Assembly: GCF_000376385.1 (NCBI RefSeq)
Contig: NZ_AQWN01000005.1
Span: 124,001-188,000, forward strand
Length of the DNA: 64,000 nucleotides
DNA from: Desulfurispora thermophila DSM 16022
Lineage (GTDB): Bacteria; Bacillota; Desulfotomaculia; Desulfotomaculales; Desulfurisporaceae
Direction of reading: 5' to 3'
The translations under genes were made by a program, and so were the position numbers. The notes under the pieces were generated by a model. The model saw nothing but the letters and a program-made list of their open reading frames with translations. It was not told where the DNA came from and searched no databases. Each line of letters opens with the position of its first letter. Positions within the stretch are counted from its first letter, which is position 1. This document shows, piece by piece, positions 9,577-18,161 of this stretch.

Positions 9577-10538
9577 GCGCGATGTGTCTTACCGGACGCC
9601 GCCTGCAGGGACTGGCTATCTCTATTGCACTTGCAGCGGCAGGTTATCTGGCCTTTGCCTTTTGGGGTGGTTGGCAAGATGTTATCTCAGCTTTTGGCGC
9701 GGTAGGCGTGACGGGATTGGTATTGGCGCTAATCCTTTCCCTTGTGAACTATGGGCTGCGCTTTGTACGCTGGCAATATTATCTCGGTGAACTTGGAGTA
9801 CACATTCCTGTCACTGCCAGTGCCCTGACTTACGTGGCTGGTTTTGCCCTCACTACAACACCAGGCAAAGCGGGAGAAATGTTGCGGGGAGTTTTCCTTA
9901 AGTCATATGGTATGACCTTTACACATAGTACAGCTGCTTTTGTGAGCGAACGCCTCTCCGATCTGACCGCGGTAGTACTGCTGGCTTTGTTGGGTGTTAC
10001 CCTGCAGCCGGGTGGGAGTACAATTTTACTTGCTGGGATGCTCGTTGTTACTTTGGGCCTGGTCATTCTCTCGCGTGGTAACATGCTTGCAACACTATCC
10101 AGTCGACTGGCAGATCGTTCTGGACGGTTGGCACGGGCGATCCAGCACGTCTTGACTTTACTCATGGAAGCGCGACGTTGCCATGCTCCACGACTTTTAT
10201 TGATTGCGACTGTTTTATCAGTGATGGCCTGGTCATCTGAGGCGTGCGCGTTTTACCTCATCCTACACTGGTTGAGCTTTGATGTCAGCCTGCCCTACGC
10301 CATTTCCGTATATGCTCTGGCCATGTTGGCAGGAGCGCTCAGTTTCCTGCCCGGCGGCCTCGGGGGAGCGGAGGCAGTAATGGTCGGCCTGTTGCTCTGG
10401 AAAGGGATGCCGGAAGCACAGGCTGTAGCGGCAACAGTCATTATTCGTCTCGCCACCCTGTGGTTTGCCGTAGCTTTGGGAGTGCTGGCGCTCCTGCTGG
10501 GCGGGCGTTTTTTAGCGGTGCAACAACCCGGTTCGTAA
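9573..10538 (+). CDS. Flippase-like membrane protein (lysylphosphatidylglycerol synthase TM / UPF0104 family)
   Basis: Hydrophobic protein of 321 residues with about eight spans. It has the conserved core of the LPG_synthase_TM/YbhN family: LRFVRWQYYL, then TTTPGKAGEMLRG, then FVSERLSDL, and a late FLPGGLGGAEAVM motif. Members are found with lipid-linked sugar pathways and are thought to help move lipids across the membrane. Translational coupling (ATGA) to the UbiA gene and position before DprE1 suggest it serves the polyprenyl-phosphoryl-pentose made here. That function is inference from context; the family call is firm. Confidence 0.82.
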   Translation: MSAMCLTGRRLQGLAISIALAAAGYLAFAFWGGWQDVISAFGAVGVTGLVLALILSLVNYGLRFVRWQYYLGELGVHIPVTASALTYVAGFALTTTPGKAGEMLRGVFLKSYGMTFTHSTAAFVSERLSDLTAVVLLALLGVTLQPGGSTILLAGMLVVTLGLVILSRGNMLATLSSRLADRSGRLARAIQHVLTLLMEARRCHAPRLLLIATVLSVMAWSSEACAFYLILHWLSFDVSLPYAISVYALAMLAGALSFLPGGLGGAEAVMVGLLLWKGMPEAQAVAATVIIRLATLWFAVALGVLALLLGGRFLAVQQPGS

Positions 10539-10604
10539 TAAAAAACATAAACAGTTATGAGCACTACCAAAATCTGTTGTCTATAAATAAGGAAGATGAT
10601 ATAA

Positions 10605-11903
10605 ATGCGCACAGTATTATCCTGGAACCGCTATCCCCGCCAGGAGCATGATGCGATTTTATCCCTATATGATCGTTTCAGCGACTTGCCCCGTACCAAA
10701 GTGCCATGTTTGCCGCATGGCAACGGACGCAGTTACGGTGATGTTTGTCTGAACGAAGGGGGAGTATTGCTACACACGCGCAGGCTGGATCGCTTTATCG
10801 CCTTTGACCGCACAACCGGACGCCTGCGCTGCGAGGCGGGAGTATTGCTAAAAGAAATTCTCGACCTGGTTCTACCCTATAACTGGTTCCTGCCTGTCAC
10901 ACCCGGTACGCAGTTTGTCACAGTAGGCGGTGCCATTGCCAATGATGTGCACGGCAAAAACCATCACTGTGCCGGATCCTTCGGCAACCACGTGGTTTGT
11001 ATGGAATTACTGCGCTCAGACGGGCAGCGCATACTATGCAGTATGGAAGAAGCAAAGGAATGGTTTACCGCTACCATTGGAGGCCTGGGGCTGACAGGAT
11101 TGATAACCTGGGCGGAGATTCAGCTTTTGCCGGTATCTAACCCGTGGATTTTAGTGCAGTCCCGCCGTTTTACCAGCCTGGACGAATTCTGGGAAATTAA
11201 CCAGGAGGCGGAGAAAAACTGGCCATATACTGTGGCCTGGCTGGATTGCCTGTCGGCAGGTCGTGGACAGGGGAGGGGGATCTACATGGCCGGGCGGCAT
11301 GCACCGGCGGGAGCGAGTTTGCCCGAACGTCGCTCCAGAACCCTGCGCTTTCCCTTTGACCCACCTTTTTCGCTGGTAAATTCCCTGAGTTTAAGGTTAT
11401 TCAATGCCCTCTACTACCACAAGCCATTAAAGCAAGAACCGGCTATATTTCATTTCGAGCCGTTTTTCTACCCCCTGGACAGCATACTGGAATGGAACCG
11501 CATCTATGGCAGGCGGGGATTTTTCCAGTATCAGTGTGTTATCCCCCCGGAAGCGGCGCAAGAAGGCTTAAAAGCCATGCTGGACAAAATTGCCGCCAGC
11601 GGCCAGGGTTCCTTCCTGGCAGTACTCAAGACCTTTGGCAACGTTCCGGCCCGGGGTTTGCTGTCCTTCGCCCGCCCGGGAGTAACACTGGCACTGGATT
11701 TTCCCAACCGCGGCCAAACAACACTACAATTGTTTAACGAATTGGACGCCATTGTGCGCGATGCGGGAGGTGCGCTCAACCCTTCAAAAGATGCTCGCAT
11801 GCCGGCTCATATGTTCAAAACCGGCTTTCCCCGTTGGGAACGTTTCGCTAATTTCATCGACTCCAGGTTTTCGTCCAGCTTTTGGAGGAGGGTGAGCAAG
11901 TGA
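10605..11903 (+). CDS. dprE1: DprE1-like FAD-dependent decaprenylphosphoryl-ribose 2'-oxidase
   Basis: FAD_binding_4 oxidoreductase of 432 residues. The FAD-binding stretch HGNGRSYGDVCLNEGG lies at about 39-54 and the flavin-histidine region GGAIANDVHGKNHHCAGSFG follows, as in Mycobacterium DprE1. The C-terminal half keeps the family pattern, including the lysine region NPSKDAR. At the position matching the mycobacterial active-site-adjacent cysteine (Cys387 by recalled alignment, ICVDFP) this protein has alanine (LALDFP). The enzyme would oxidise the 2-hydroxyl of polyprenylphosphoryl-ribose to a keto intermediate. It overlaps dprE2 by GTGA, so the two epimerase halves are probably made together. 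Confidence 0.88.
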   Translation: MRTVLSWNRYPRQEHDAILSLYDRFSDLPRTKVPCLPHGNGRSYGDVCLNEGGVLLHTRRLDRFIAFDRTTGRLRCEAGVLLKEILDLVLPYNWFLPVTPGTQFVTVGGAIANDVHGKNHHCAGSFGNHVVCMELLRSDGQRILCSMEEAKEWFTATIGGLGLTGLITWAEIQLLPVSNPWILVQSRRFTSLDEFWEINQEAEKNWPYTVAWLDCLSAGRGQGRGIYMAGRHAPAGASLPERRSRTLRFPFDPPFSLVNSLSLRLFNALYYHKPLKQEPAIFHFEPFFYPLDSILEWNRIYGRRGFFQYQCVIPPEAAQEGLKAMLDKIAASGQGSFLAVLKTFGNVPARGLLSFARPGVTLALDFPNRGQTTLQLFNELDAIVRDAGGALNPSKDARMPAHMFKTGFPRWERFANFIDSRFSSSFWRRVSK

Positions 11904-12655
11904 GCAAACCTCAACGTATTGTAATTTTAGGAGCTACTTCGGCAATAGCTGCTGCCTGTGCCCGCCTGTGGGTGGCGCGGGGCAATAGCCTTTTCCTGGT
12001 GGGGCGCAATGCAAACAAGTTGGAAAGCCTGCTGGCTGATTTACGGGTGCGCGGGTCTCCAGAGCAGCAAATTGCAGGCATGGCTGCAGACCTGAACGAT
12101 TTCCATCGCCACGAAGAAATATTTGTCCGGGCCGAACAAGCCCTGGGCGGGTTGGATGTAGTGCTCATTGCCCACGGTACCCTATCGGAGCAGCGTGCTT
12201 GTGAGCAGTCTGTGGACTTAACCATGCAGGAGATCCGCACCAATGCCCTGAGCGTTATATCTTTGCTCACCATTGCGGCCAACAAAATGGAGGCCCAGGG
12301 CAGTGGTACGCTGGCCGTTATCAGTTCGGTTGCCGGAGACCGGGGGCGCCAGAGCAACTATGTCTATGGTGCGGCAAAGGGCATGGTAACTTTGTTCATG
12401 CAGGGACTGCGTAACCGTCTGGCCAGGCGGGGTGTAGCTGTTGTTACCATCAAACCGGGCTTTGTTGATACTCCCATGACTGCACATATAGAAAAAAAAG
12501 GTGCTCTATGGGCCAGTCCCGAAACTATTGCCAGGGGTATTGTGGATGCGGTTGAGAAGGGGAGGGATGTTGTCTACTTGCCACGTATATGGCGTTTGAT
12601 CATGCTGGTAATAAGGCATATACCAGAAGGTATATTTAAGAGAATGTCTTTGTGA
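11900..12655 (+). CDS. dprE2: DprE2-like SDR, decaprenylphosphoryl-2-keto-pentose reductase
   Basis: Short-chain dehydrogenase of 251 residues. It has the NAD(P)-binding segment VILGATSAIAAACARLWV near the N-terminus and the catalytic serine plus YGAAK motif at about 148-165. In the paired pathway it reduces the 2-keto intermediate from DprE1 to the arabino epimer. The start is GTG 11900, 7 bases after a strong GGAGGAGGG site that lies inside the dprE1 3' end; a TTG at 11882 is in frame but lies upstream of that site. The 4-bp overlap with dprE1 is strong evidence for joint function, since SDRs alone are hard to assign. Confidence 0.85.
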   Translation: MSKPQRIVILGATSAIAAACARLWVARGNSLFLVGRNANKLESLLADLRVRGSPEQQIAGMAADLNDFHRHEEIFVRAEQALGGLDVVLIAHGTLSEQRACEQSVDLTMQEIRTNALSVISLLTIAANKMEAQGSGTLAVISSVAGDRGRQSNYVYGAAKGMVTLFMQGLRNRLARRGVAVVTIKPGFVDTPMTAHIEKKGALWASPETIARGIVDAVEKGRDVVYLPRIWRLIMLVIRHIPEGIFKRMSL

Positions 12656-12660
12656 GGAAA

Positions 12661-13590
12661 ATGAGTAAAAGCGATTTCTTGGATATAGCCATAGTTATCC
12701 CAACCTTAGATGCAGGAAGCAATTTTGAAAAGCTATTGCAGTCTCTTAACAGGCAAAGTTTAATGCCGAACCAAATTGTCATCATAGATTCAGACTCCCA
12801 AGACCATACAGTAAACCTTGCCCATAAATACGGTTGTACCGTTATCCCCATCAAGCGCAGAGATTTTAACCATGGTGCCACCCGCCAGCTAGGGGCGGAG
12901 TATACGGGAGCAGAGATAGTAGTTTTTTTAACTCAGGACGCCATTATAGCAACTGAAGACTCATTAGAAAATATTGTTAGGTGTTTCAGTGACCCGGCTG
13001 TCGGTGCCGCTTACGGTCGCCAGTTGCCTCATCCTAATGCTTTGTCCATCGGGGCGCACGCTCGCTTGTTTAATTACCCACCGGTGAGCAGGATCAAAAC
13101 TTTGGCGGATGCTCCAGAACTGGGGATTAAAACAGCTTTTATATCAAATTCTTTTGCTGCTTATAGAAAGAGTGCTTTGAAAGAGGTAGGCGGTTTCCCC
13201 GGCCACGTTATTTTAAGCGAGGATACATATGTTGCTGCCAAAATGTTACTGGCGGGGTGGAAGATCTATTATTGCGCCGAGGCGCAGGTTTATCATTCTC
13301 ATGACTACAGTATTTGGCAGGAGTTTAAACGCTACTTCGATACAGGAGTCTTTCACGGACGGGAGCCCTGGATACGCCAGACATTCGGTCAGGCGGAGGG
13401 GGAGGGGCTGAAGTATGTTCTTTCTGAGCTGAAGTACCTTTGGACCAATGGCAAAAGGTTTATACCCAGAGCCTGTCTGCAAAACCTGGGTAAAATTTGG
13501 GGATACAAATTGGGGCTGAATGAAAAGTACCTTCCTCTGTGGCTGAAAAAGAAACTGAGTATGCATAAGCATTACTGGGATCAGCAATAG
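12661..13590 (+). CDS. Family 2 glycosyltransferase (rhamnosyltransferase-like)
   Basis: GT-A fold transferase of about 309 residues. It opens with IAIVIPTLDAGSNFEKLLQSL, has the nucleotide-binding VIIDSDSQDHT segment, the FNHGATRQLGA signature common in rhamnosyltransferases, a VFLTQDA stretch replacing the usual DxD region, and a late SEDTYVAAKML motif. It probably transfers a deoxyhexose from a dTDP donor to a surface glycan, but the sugar is not certain. ATG 12661 was chosen, with TGAGGA just upstream; a GTG at 12652 overlapping dprE2 is also possible. It directly follows dprE2 in the same direction. Confidence 0.82.
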   Translation: MSKSDFLDIAIVIPTLDAGSNFEKLLQSLNRQSLMPNQIVIIDSDSQDHTVNLAHKYGCTVIPIKRRDFNHGATRQLGAEYTGAEIVVFLTQDAIIATEDSLENIVRCFSDPAVGAAYGRQLPHPNALSIGAHARLFNYPPVSRIKTLADAPELGIKTAFISNSFAAYRKSALKEVGGFPGHVILSEDTYVAAKMLLAGWKIYYCAEAQVYHSHDYSIWQEFKRYFDTGVFHGREPWIRQTFGQAEGEGLKYVLSELKYLWTNGKRFIPRACLQNLGKIWGYKLGLNEKYLPLWLKKKLSMHKHYWDQQ

Positions 13591-13695
13591 ATTTAAAACT
13601 GACACATACCTGCCGGTGTGTGGGCAAAGAGGTAGGTGGTGGCTGGCTTAACACCGGCGGGTTTGTTGATGAATGTTTTGGGGAGGCGAGTTTAG

Positions 13696-16083
13696 TTGGC
13701 CAAGAAAAAGAAGCAGCAGGGCGCATTATCCATTGGCACAGCAGCCCTGCCTGTGACTTACCACCTGGCCTTCTGGGGCCTGGCGTTGCTCTTTATTTTC
13801 CCCCCATTCTTCAGGGGCCTGTTTTTTGCCACGGAACAGCAAAAGGCCCTTTTTGGGGCGCTGCTGGTGCTGGCTGTGGCCTGGCACTACCGCTTCCGGC
13901 AGGGGCGGACGCGCCCCTGGGGCCATGTTATGGACTGGCTGGTGCTGGCTTTCCCGCTGGTTTATGTGCTGGCGGCTTTTCGGGCGGTGAACAGCGGCCT
14001 GGCGGTGGACGAGATTGTCAAAACGCTGCTTTATTTTATTGTCTACTTCCTGGTGATCACTCTGGTGCGCGGTGCGCTGGATGTGCGGCGCCTGCTGCAA
14101 ATTATTTATTTGACCGGGGTGGGTGTAGCGCTGGCCGGTCTGGCCACGGCCACAGGCATTATACATATTAAAGACGGTTTTCTGGAAGGGCGCATTTACG
14201 GCACCTTTCAGTACGGCAATGCGTTGGCCAGTTATTTAATTGTTATCGCATTAACCGGTTTTTACTTGTGGCAGTCCAGCCACGGCCGGGATACGGCGCA
14301 GCTTTTGCGCCTGAGCAGCCGGTCAGCTTTGCCCGGTTGGCTGGCCGGGCTTAACCCCTATCACTTTTTTTATGTGCTGACCAATATGCTGGTGCTGATC
14401 ACGTTGTTTGGTACGCGTTCCAATGGCGGCATTATGGTTTTCGCCGTCATCTTGCTGCTCTATTTCTGGGGTGTGCCGGCCGCCTACCGGGTGGCGGCGC
14501 TGTACCATGTGGCCGGCCTGTTACCTGTGGCCCTGCTGGTGGGGCTCAAGTTTACCGCGCTGGCGGTGGCCAACCAGTTCGACAGGGCCTGGCTGTGGGT
14601 GTTTGCCGCGGCTTTTTACGCGCTGGCCTGGCAGGTGCTGTACAATTACGGTTTGAAGCTGGGCCTGTGGGAAAAACTATCCCGCCGCCAGGTGTACTTG
14701 CTGGCTGTGGGGGCCGGGCTGGTGCTGCTGGCGGCCGGTGTTTTCGCCTGGCAGTTCCAGGCCAACCAGCAGTTCCATGACAGGGTTATTGCTCTGCTCA
14801 AGGTGCGCAATGTGCTGGAGCGCTTTGCCTTCCACGAGGCAGCACAGGAAATGTTTCAGCAGCGGCCGCTGCTGGGCTGGGGCGGGGGCGGCTGGCAGGA
14901 GTGCTACCGCACCTTCCAGAACTACGGTTACATTTCCACCCAGGTGCACGGCCATTTCTTCCAGGTGGCGGTGGAAGCTGGGGCTCTGGGAGCCGGGGTG
15001 TTCCTGGCCATCTGGGTGGTCTTCTTCTGGCTGGCCCACCGCTGCTATTATGGTACGTCCGACGCCGGACGGCGCCTTTTAGTCTGGACTCTGGCCCTGG
15101 CCGTACTGGGTGTGGGTTTGCACGCCTGGCTGGATTTTGATTTGTCTCTTTCCGCCCACGCCATAGTGCTCTGGGCCATGTGGGGTATGATGCGGGCTCT
15201 GGCTGTGCCGGCAGAGGCGGGAGTGGCGACCGGGCAGGGTAAGCCCGAGGGGTCTTGGCGCCTGCGGCCGCTCCTCTGGTATGGCGGTCTGGCCATGATT
15301 GTTGTGCTGCTGCTTGGTACTGGCTGTTTGATTACCGCGGAAAAAGCTGCCCGCCAGGCGACCAGCGCGGCCCGCACCGGTCAGGGGGCGGTGGCTCTGC
15401 AGCAGATGCAAAAGGCGGCCGCTTACAACCCTTTCCGGGCCGAGTTCCATATCAATTTGAGCAAGCTGTATTTACAAAAGGGGGACCAGCAGGCGGCTCT
15501 GGCGGAAGGGCAGCGGGCTTTGCAATGCAGTCAGTATGCTTCCCTGCCCCGGGCCAATCTGACCAATGTTTATTTTGAAATGGGTGACTACGCACAGGCG
15601 GTTTCCTACGCCCGGCAGGCGGTGCAGCAGGGGTCGCTGCAAAACCAGTGGTATGAGCTTTTGGGCCGCACCTGTTTTGCCGCTGGCACCAATCTTTTGA
15701 TCAAGGGACAGCGGGAGAAAAGCGCCGCCTATTTGCGCCAGGCGGCGGCCGTGCCCGAAATGATCAAACAGCGCCTGGCCCGGGTGACCGAAGAAGAAAT
15801 GAAGCTGTGGATTCAGGAAAAGCTGCAGGAAACGTCTGCCGTGCAACTCTCCGCGGGCGCGGCCCATTGCTTGCTGGGTGAATATGCCCTGGCCGAGGGC
15901 AAGCTCAAACCCCTGCTCCAGAATCAGGAGCTGAAAGGCGAGGCCGCCCTGTGGCTGGCCGTGGCGGCGCAAAAGCAGGGCCGGGTGCAGGAGGCGCAAC
16001 AGTTGCTGCAGCAGGCTCAGTCCGCGGTGCCCGAACTGGCCAAAGGCTTCCAGTTCTTCGTCTCTGCTGTGCCGGTGAAATGA
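13696..16083 (+). CDS. O-antigen ligase-like membrane protein with C-terminal TPR domain
   Basis: Protein of 795 residues. The first ~500 are a polytopic membrane domain with about twelve spans and the Wzy_C/WaaL signature region: LLGWGGGGWQECYRTFQ followed by VHGHFFQVAVEAG. After a final span come TPR repeats (ALQQMQKAAAYNPFRAEFHINLS and later copies) ending in an Ala/Gln-rich stretch. Such ligase/polymerase proteins join lipid-linked glycan to an acceptor (O-antigen, S-layer or pilin type) on the outer face. The start is TTG 13696, 9 bases after GGGGAGG. A GCCGGTGT/ACACCGGC inverted repeat (13612-13658) precedes it. GC is clearly higher than in the upstream island, so it may belong to the core genome. 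Confidence 0.8.
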   Translation: MAKKKKQQGALSIGTAALPVTYHLAFWGLALLFIFPPFFRGLFFATEQQKALFGALLVLAVAWHYRFRQGRTRPWGHVMDWLVLAFPLVYVLAAFRAVNSGLAVDEIVKTLLYFIVYFLVITLVRGALDVRRLLQIIYLTGVGVALAGLATATGIIHIKDGFLEGRIYGTFQYGNALASYLIVIALTGFYLWQSSHGRDTAQLLRLSSRSALPGWLAGLNPYHFFYVLTNMLVLITLFGTRSNGGIMVFAVILLLYFWGVPAAYRVAALYHVAGLLPVALLVGLKFTALAVANQFDRAWLWVFAAAFYALAWQVLYNYGLKLGLWEKLSRRQVYLLAVGAGLVLLAAGVFAWQFQANQQFHDRVIALLKVRNVLERFAFHEAAQEMFQQRPLLGWGGGGWQECYRTFQNYGYISTQVHGHFFQVAVEAGALGAGVFLAIWVVFFWLAHRCYYGTSDAGRRLLVWTLALAVLGVGLHAWLDFDLSLSAHAIVLWAMWGMMRALAVPAEAGVATGQGKPEGSWRLRPLLWYGGLAMIVVLLLGTGCLITAEKAARQATSAARTGQGAVALQQMQKAAAYNPFRAEFHINLSKLYLQKGDQQAALAEGQRALQCSQYASLPRANLTNVYFEMGDYAQAVSYARQAVQQGSLQNQWYELLGRTCFAAGTNLLIKGQREKSAAYLRQAAAVPEMIKQRLARVTEEEMKLWIQEKLQETSAVQLSAGAAHCLLGEYALAEGKLKPLLQNQELKGEAALWLAVAAQKQGRVQEAQQLLQQAQSAVPELAKGFQFFVSAVPVK

Positions 16084-16087
16084 AAGT

Positions 16088-16104
16088 GGGGGCTTAACGC
16101 CCCC
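16088..16104. terminator. GC hairpin between convergent genes
   Basis: GGGGGC (16088-16093) and GCCCCC (16099-16104) form a tight stem with loop TTAAC. It overlaps the last codons of the minus-strand aminotransferase gene and sits just after the ligase-like gene. The T-tract is weak on both strands, so termination strength is doubtful. Confidence 0.45.
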
Positions 16105-17461
16105 GCAGGTTGCCCACCGCCAGGCCCACCAGGCCCTTGTGGCGGCTCAAAATCTCATCCAGCGCTGTCACCACCGCGTCCAGCTCGGCCCGGCCCACCG
16201 TGAGCGGCGGCTCCAGCCGGATCACATTGGGGTTGTTCAGTGTGTAGGCCGTGATGATGCGGTACTGGTTCAGCAAAAGGCCGGCCACCAGGGCGCCCGT
16301 GTACTCGGCGGCCAGCTTTTCCGCCAGGCCCAGGGTCAGGCGGTTGAGCCACCCGCCCGGTTGTTCAAATTCCACCCCGATTAAAAGGCCCCGCCCGCGC
16401 ACATCGCGGATCAGGCGGTGCTTTTCTTTTAAGGCGCGCAGCCTTTCCAGTAAATAGGCGCCGCTTTCCGCCGCCCGCCCGGCCAGGTTTTCCTCCTGCA
16501 GCACCTGCAGCGTGGCTAGGGCGGCGGCGCAGGCCAGGGTGTTGCCGCCAAAGGTGGACGTGTGCAGCGTGGCCCGCTCCATGCTGCCGTAAGCCTTTTG
16601 CCACACCTCCTCCCGGCAGAGGAAAGCGCCCATGGGCATCACACCGCCGCCCAGCGACTTGGCCAGGCACAGGATGTCGGGTTCCACCTCCTCGGCCTGG
16701 CAGGCGAACAGCGCGCCCGTGCGCCCCAGGCCGGTCTGAATCTCATCGGCAATAAACAATGTCCCGTGTTCCCGGCACAGGCGGGCCGCTTCTTTCAGGT
16801 AGCCCGGCGGCGGCACGTGCACCCCGCCCTCGCCCTGTACCGGCTCTACAATGAAGGCGGCCGCCTGCCGGCTGGCCAGGGCCCGGCGCAGCGCCTCCAG
16901 ATCCCCGAAAGGTACGGCCTGGCAGGGGGCCAGCAGCGGGGCGAATGGCTGCTGGTACTTTTCCCGCCCGGTCACCGAAAGCGCTCCGAAGGATTTGCCG
17001 TGGAAAGAGCCCTGGCAGTAGATGAAGCCCGGTCGCCCCGTGGCCAGGCGGGCGGTTTTCAGCGCCCCCTCCACCGCCTCGGCGCCGCTGTTGCAGAAAA
17101 AGCTGCGCTTTAGGTTCCCTGGGGCCAGTTGCGCCAGGTTGTGGGCCAGTGCTCCGGCCAGGGGGTTTAAGGCCGCCTGCAGCAGGTTGGGCCGGTCCTG
17201 CACCCGGGCCAGCGCCGCCAGCACGGCCGGATGATTGTGTCCCGTGTTCATGGCCCCGTAGGAGCCCAGAAAGTCCAGGTATTCATTTCCTTCCTCGTCC
17301 CATATCCTTACGCCCTGCGCCCGCACAAAGCGCTTGTCGAATTTGAGCAGGCCCAGCATTTTGGCCAGGGCTTCGTTGCCGAAGCGGCGGTGCAGTTCGG
17401 CGGTTTCCCGGCCGGTCAGCTGCAGGGCGCGGTCCAGTGAAATCAGTTGTTCTTTAGTCAC
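16094..17461 (-). CDS. Class III PLP aminotransferase, putrescine aminotransferase-like
   Basis: Fold-type I aminotransferase of 455 residues. It shows NSGAEAVEGALKTAR, GSFHGKSFGALSVTG, the FIVEPVQGEGG segment, ADEIQTGLGRTG and the PLP lysine in LCLAKSLGGGVMPMG. The length and N-terminal extension resemble putrescine:2-oxoglutarate aminotransferases (YgjG/PatA) more than acetylornithine enzymes, which are near 400 residues. It would remove the amino group of a diamine to 2-oxoglutarate in the cytoplasm. The GTG start has GGAGGA 8 bases upstream and overlaps the stop of a small ORF (GTGA). Substrate is not certain; ornithine is the main alternative. Confidence 0.75.
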   Translation of the reverse strand: MTKEQLISLDRALQLTGRETAELHRRFGNEALAKMLGLLKFDKRFVRAQGVRIWDEEGNEYLDFLGSYGAMNTGHNHPAVLAALARVQDRPNLLQAALNPLAGALAHNLAQLAPGNLKRSFFCNSGAEAVEGALKTARLATGRPGFIYCQGSFHGKSFGALSVTGREKYQQPFAPLLAPCQAVPFGDLEALRRALASRQAAAFIVEPVQGEGGVHVPPPGYLKEAARLCREHGTLFIADEIQTGLGRTGALFACQAEEVEPDILCLAKSLGGGVMPMGAFLCREEVWQKAYGSMERATLHTSTFGGNTLACAAALATLQVLQEENLAGRAAESGAYLLERLRALKEKHRLIRDVRGRGLLIGVEFEQPGGWLNRLTLGLAEKLAAEYTGALVAGLLLNQYRIITAYTLNNPNVIRLEPPLTVGRAELDAVVTALDEILSRHKGLVGLAVGNLRGR

Positions 17462-17592
17462 AGGCAGTTTCCTCCCTGTATTTGCATGTATGTTACTTCT
17501 GTGATTTTCTTAACAAAATTTTGCAACGCTTCTTCTGCTCTGTCCAGGCGATGTATGATCAGTGAAGCAAATTCTTGGGGTATATTGCTCAC
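17458..17592 (-). pseudogene. Truncated HEPN-domain protein, partner of the MNT gene
   Basis: A 44-residue ORF starts with a GTG that overlaps the MNT stop (GTGA), exactly where a HEPN gene sits in MNT-HEPN pairs. Its first ~26 residues, EFASLIIHRLDRAEEALQNF, read like helix 1 of a HEPN protein (family pattern: L..yRl.kAeEaL). After that the frame leaves the family and runs into the ribosome site of the aminotransferase gene. The catalytic RxxxxH region is absent. I infer a deleted HEPN toxin gene; the helix match is short. Confidence 0.55.
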
Positions 17593-17933
17593 TGTAAAGC
17601 CACCCCTTCTTTGTTTACGGCCTGGTAAAGCGGGTGCGCTTTGTTTGAAGGTATAAGCCAGAAGGAAAGAGGGATGATGATTGTATTTAAAATAACGTTA
17701 TACTCTAACTCCAAATCGTAAAGACGGTTTTGAATTACTTGTTCCAAGTCAAAAGATAGATTTTGAGGCGTCAGCACCAGCAGGTCGTAGTCCGAATCGG
17801 CCCGGGCGTCGCCCCTGGCCCGCGAGCCGAATAAGATAACCCTGGCATCCGGCACGATGGCCTGTATGGCCTGTTTGCAGCGGGTGAGCAATTGGCGTTC
17901 TTCGGTGGTTAGATGCTCGGGCAGGCCGGACAT
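17589..17933 (-). CDS. Minimal nucleotidyltransferase (MNT domain)
   Basis: A 114-residue protein with the polymerase-beta-like signature VILFGSRARGDARADSDYDLLVL at about 33-55: GSxR...DxD, the metal-binding motif of minimal nucleotidyltransferases. In complete MNT-HEPN toxin-antitoxin pairs the MNT protein AMPylates the HEPN toxin and silences it. Here the HEPN partner is reduced to about 44 codons, so the MNT gene appears orphaned. A GGGAGC site precedes the ATG. The motif is intact, so the protein may still be an active nucleotidyltransferase or a relic. Confidence 0.82.
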   Translation of the reverse strand: MSGLPEHLTTEERQLLTRCKQAIQAIVPDARVILFGSRARGDARADSDYDLLVLTPQNLSFDLEQVIQNRLYDLELEYNVILNTIIIPLSFWLIPSNKAHPLYQAVNKEGVALQ

Positions 17934-18161
17934 GCTTTCAGCTCCCGTTAATCCATTTTAAGGAAATAGTATCACTTTCCCGCCCTGCGGTCAAATTATT
18001 TGTGCACAAAGTTGGGCACAAAAACAATACTTATGCTGTAAATCTACCGGGTTTTTTGTGTATATGTTTATGATATACTGTTAAAAAGCATATAAATTTT
18101 GAGGTTGGGTATTTCCTTGATATAAGGCCATGTTAAGTTTTTAAGAGGAGTCATAAAGCCA

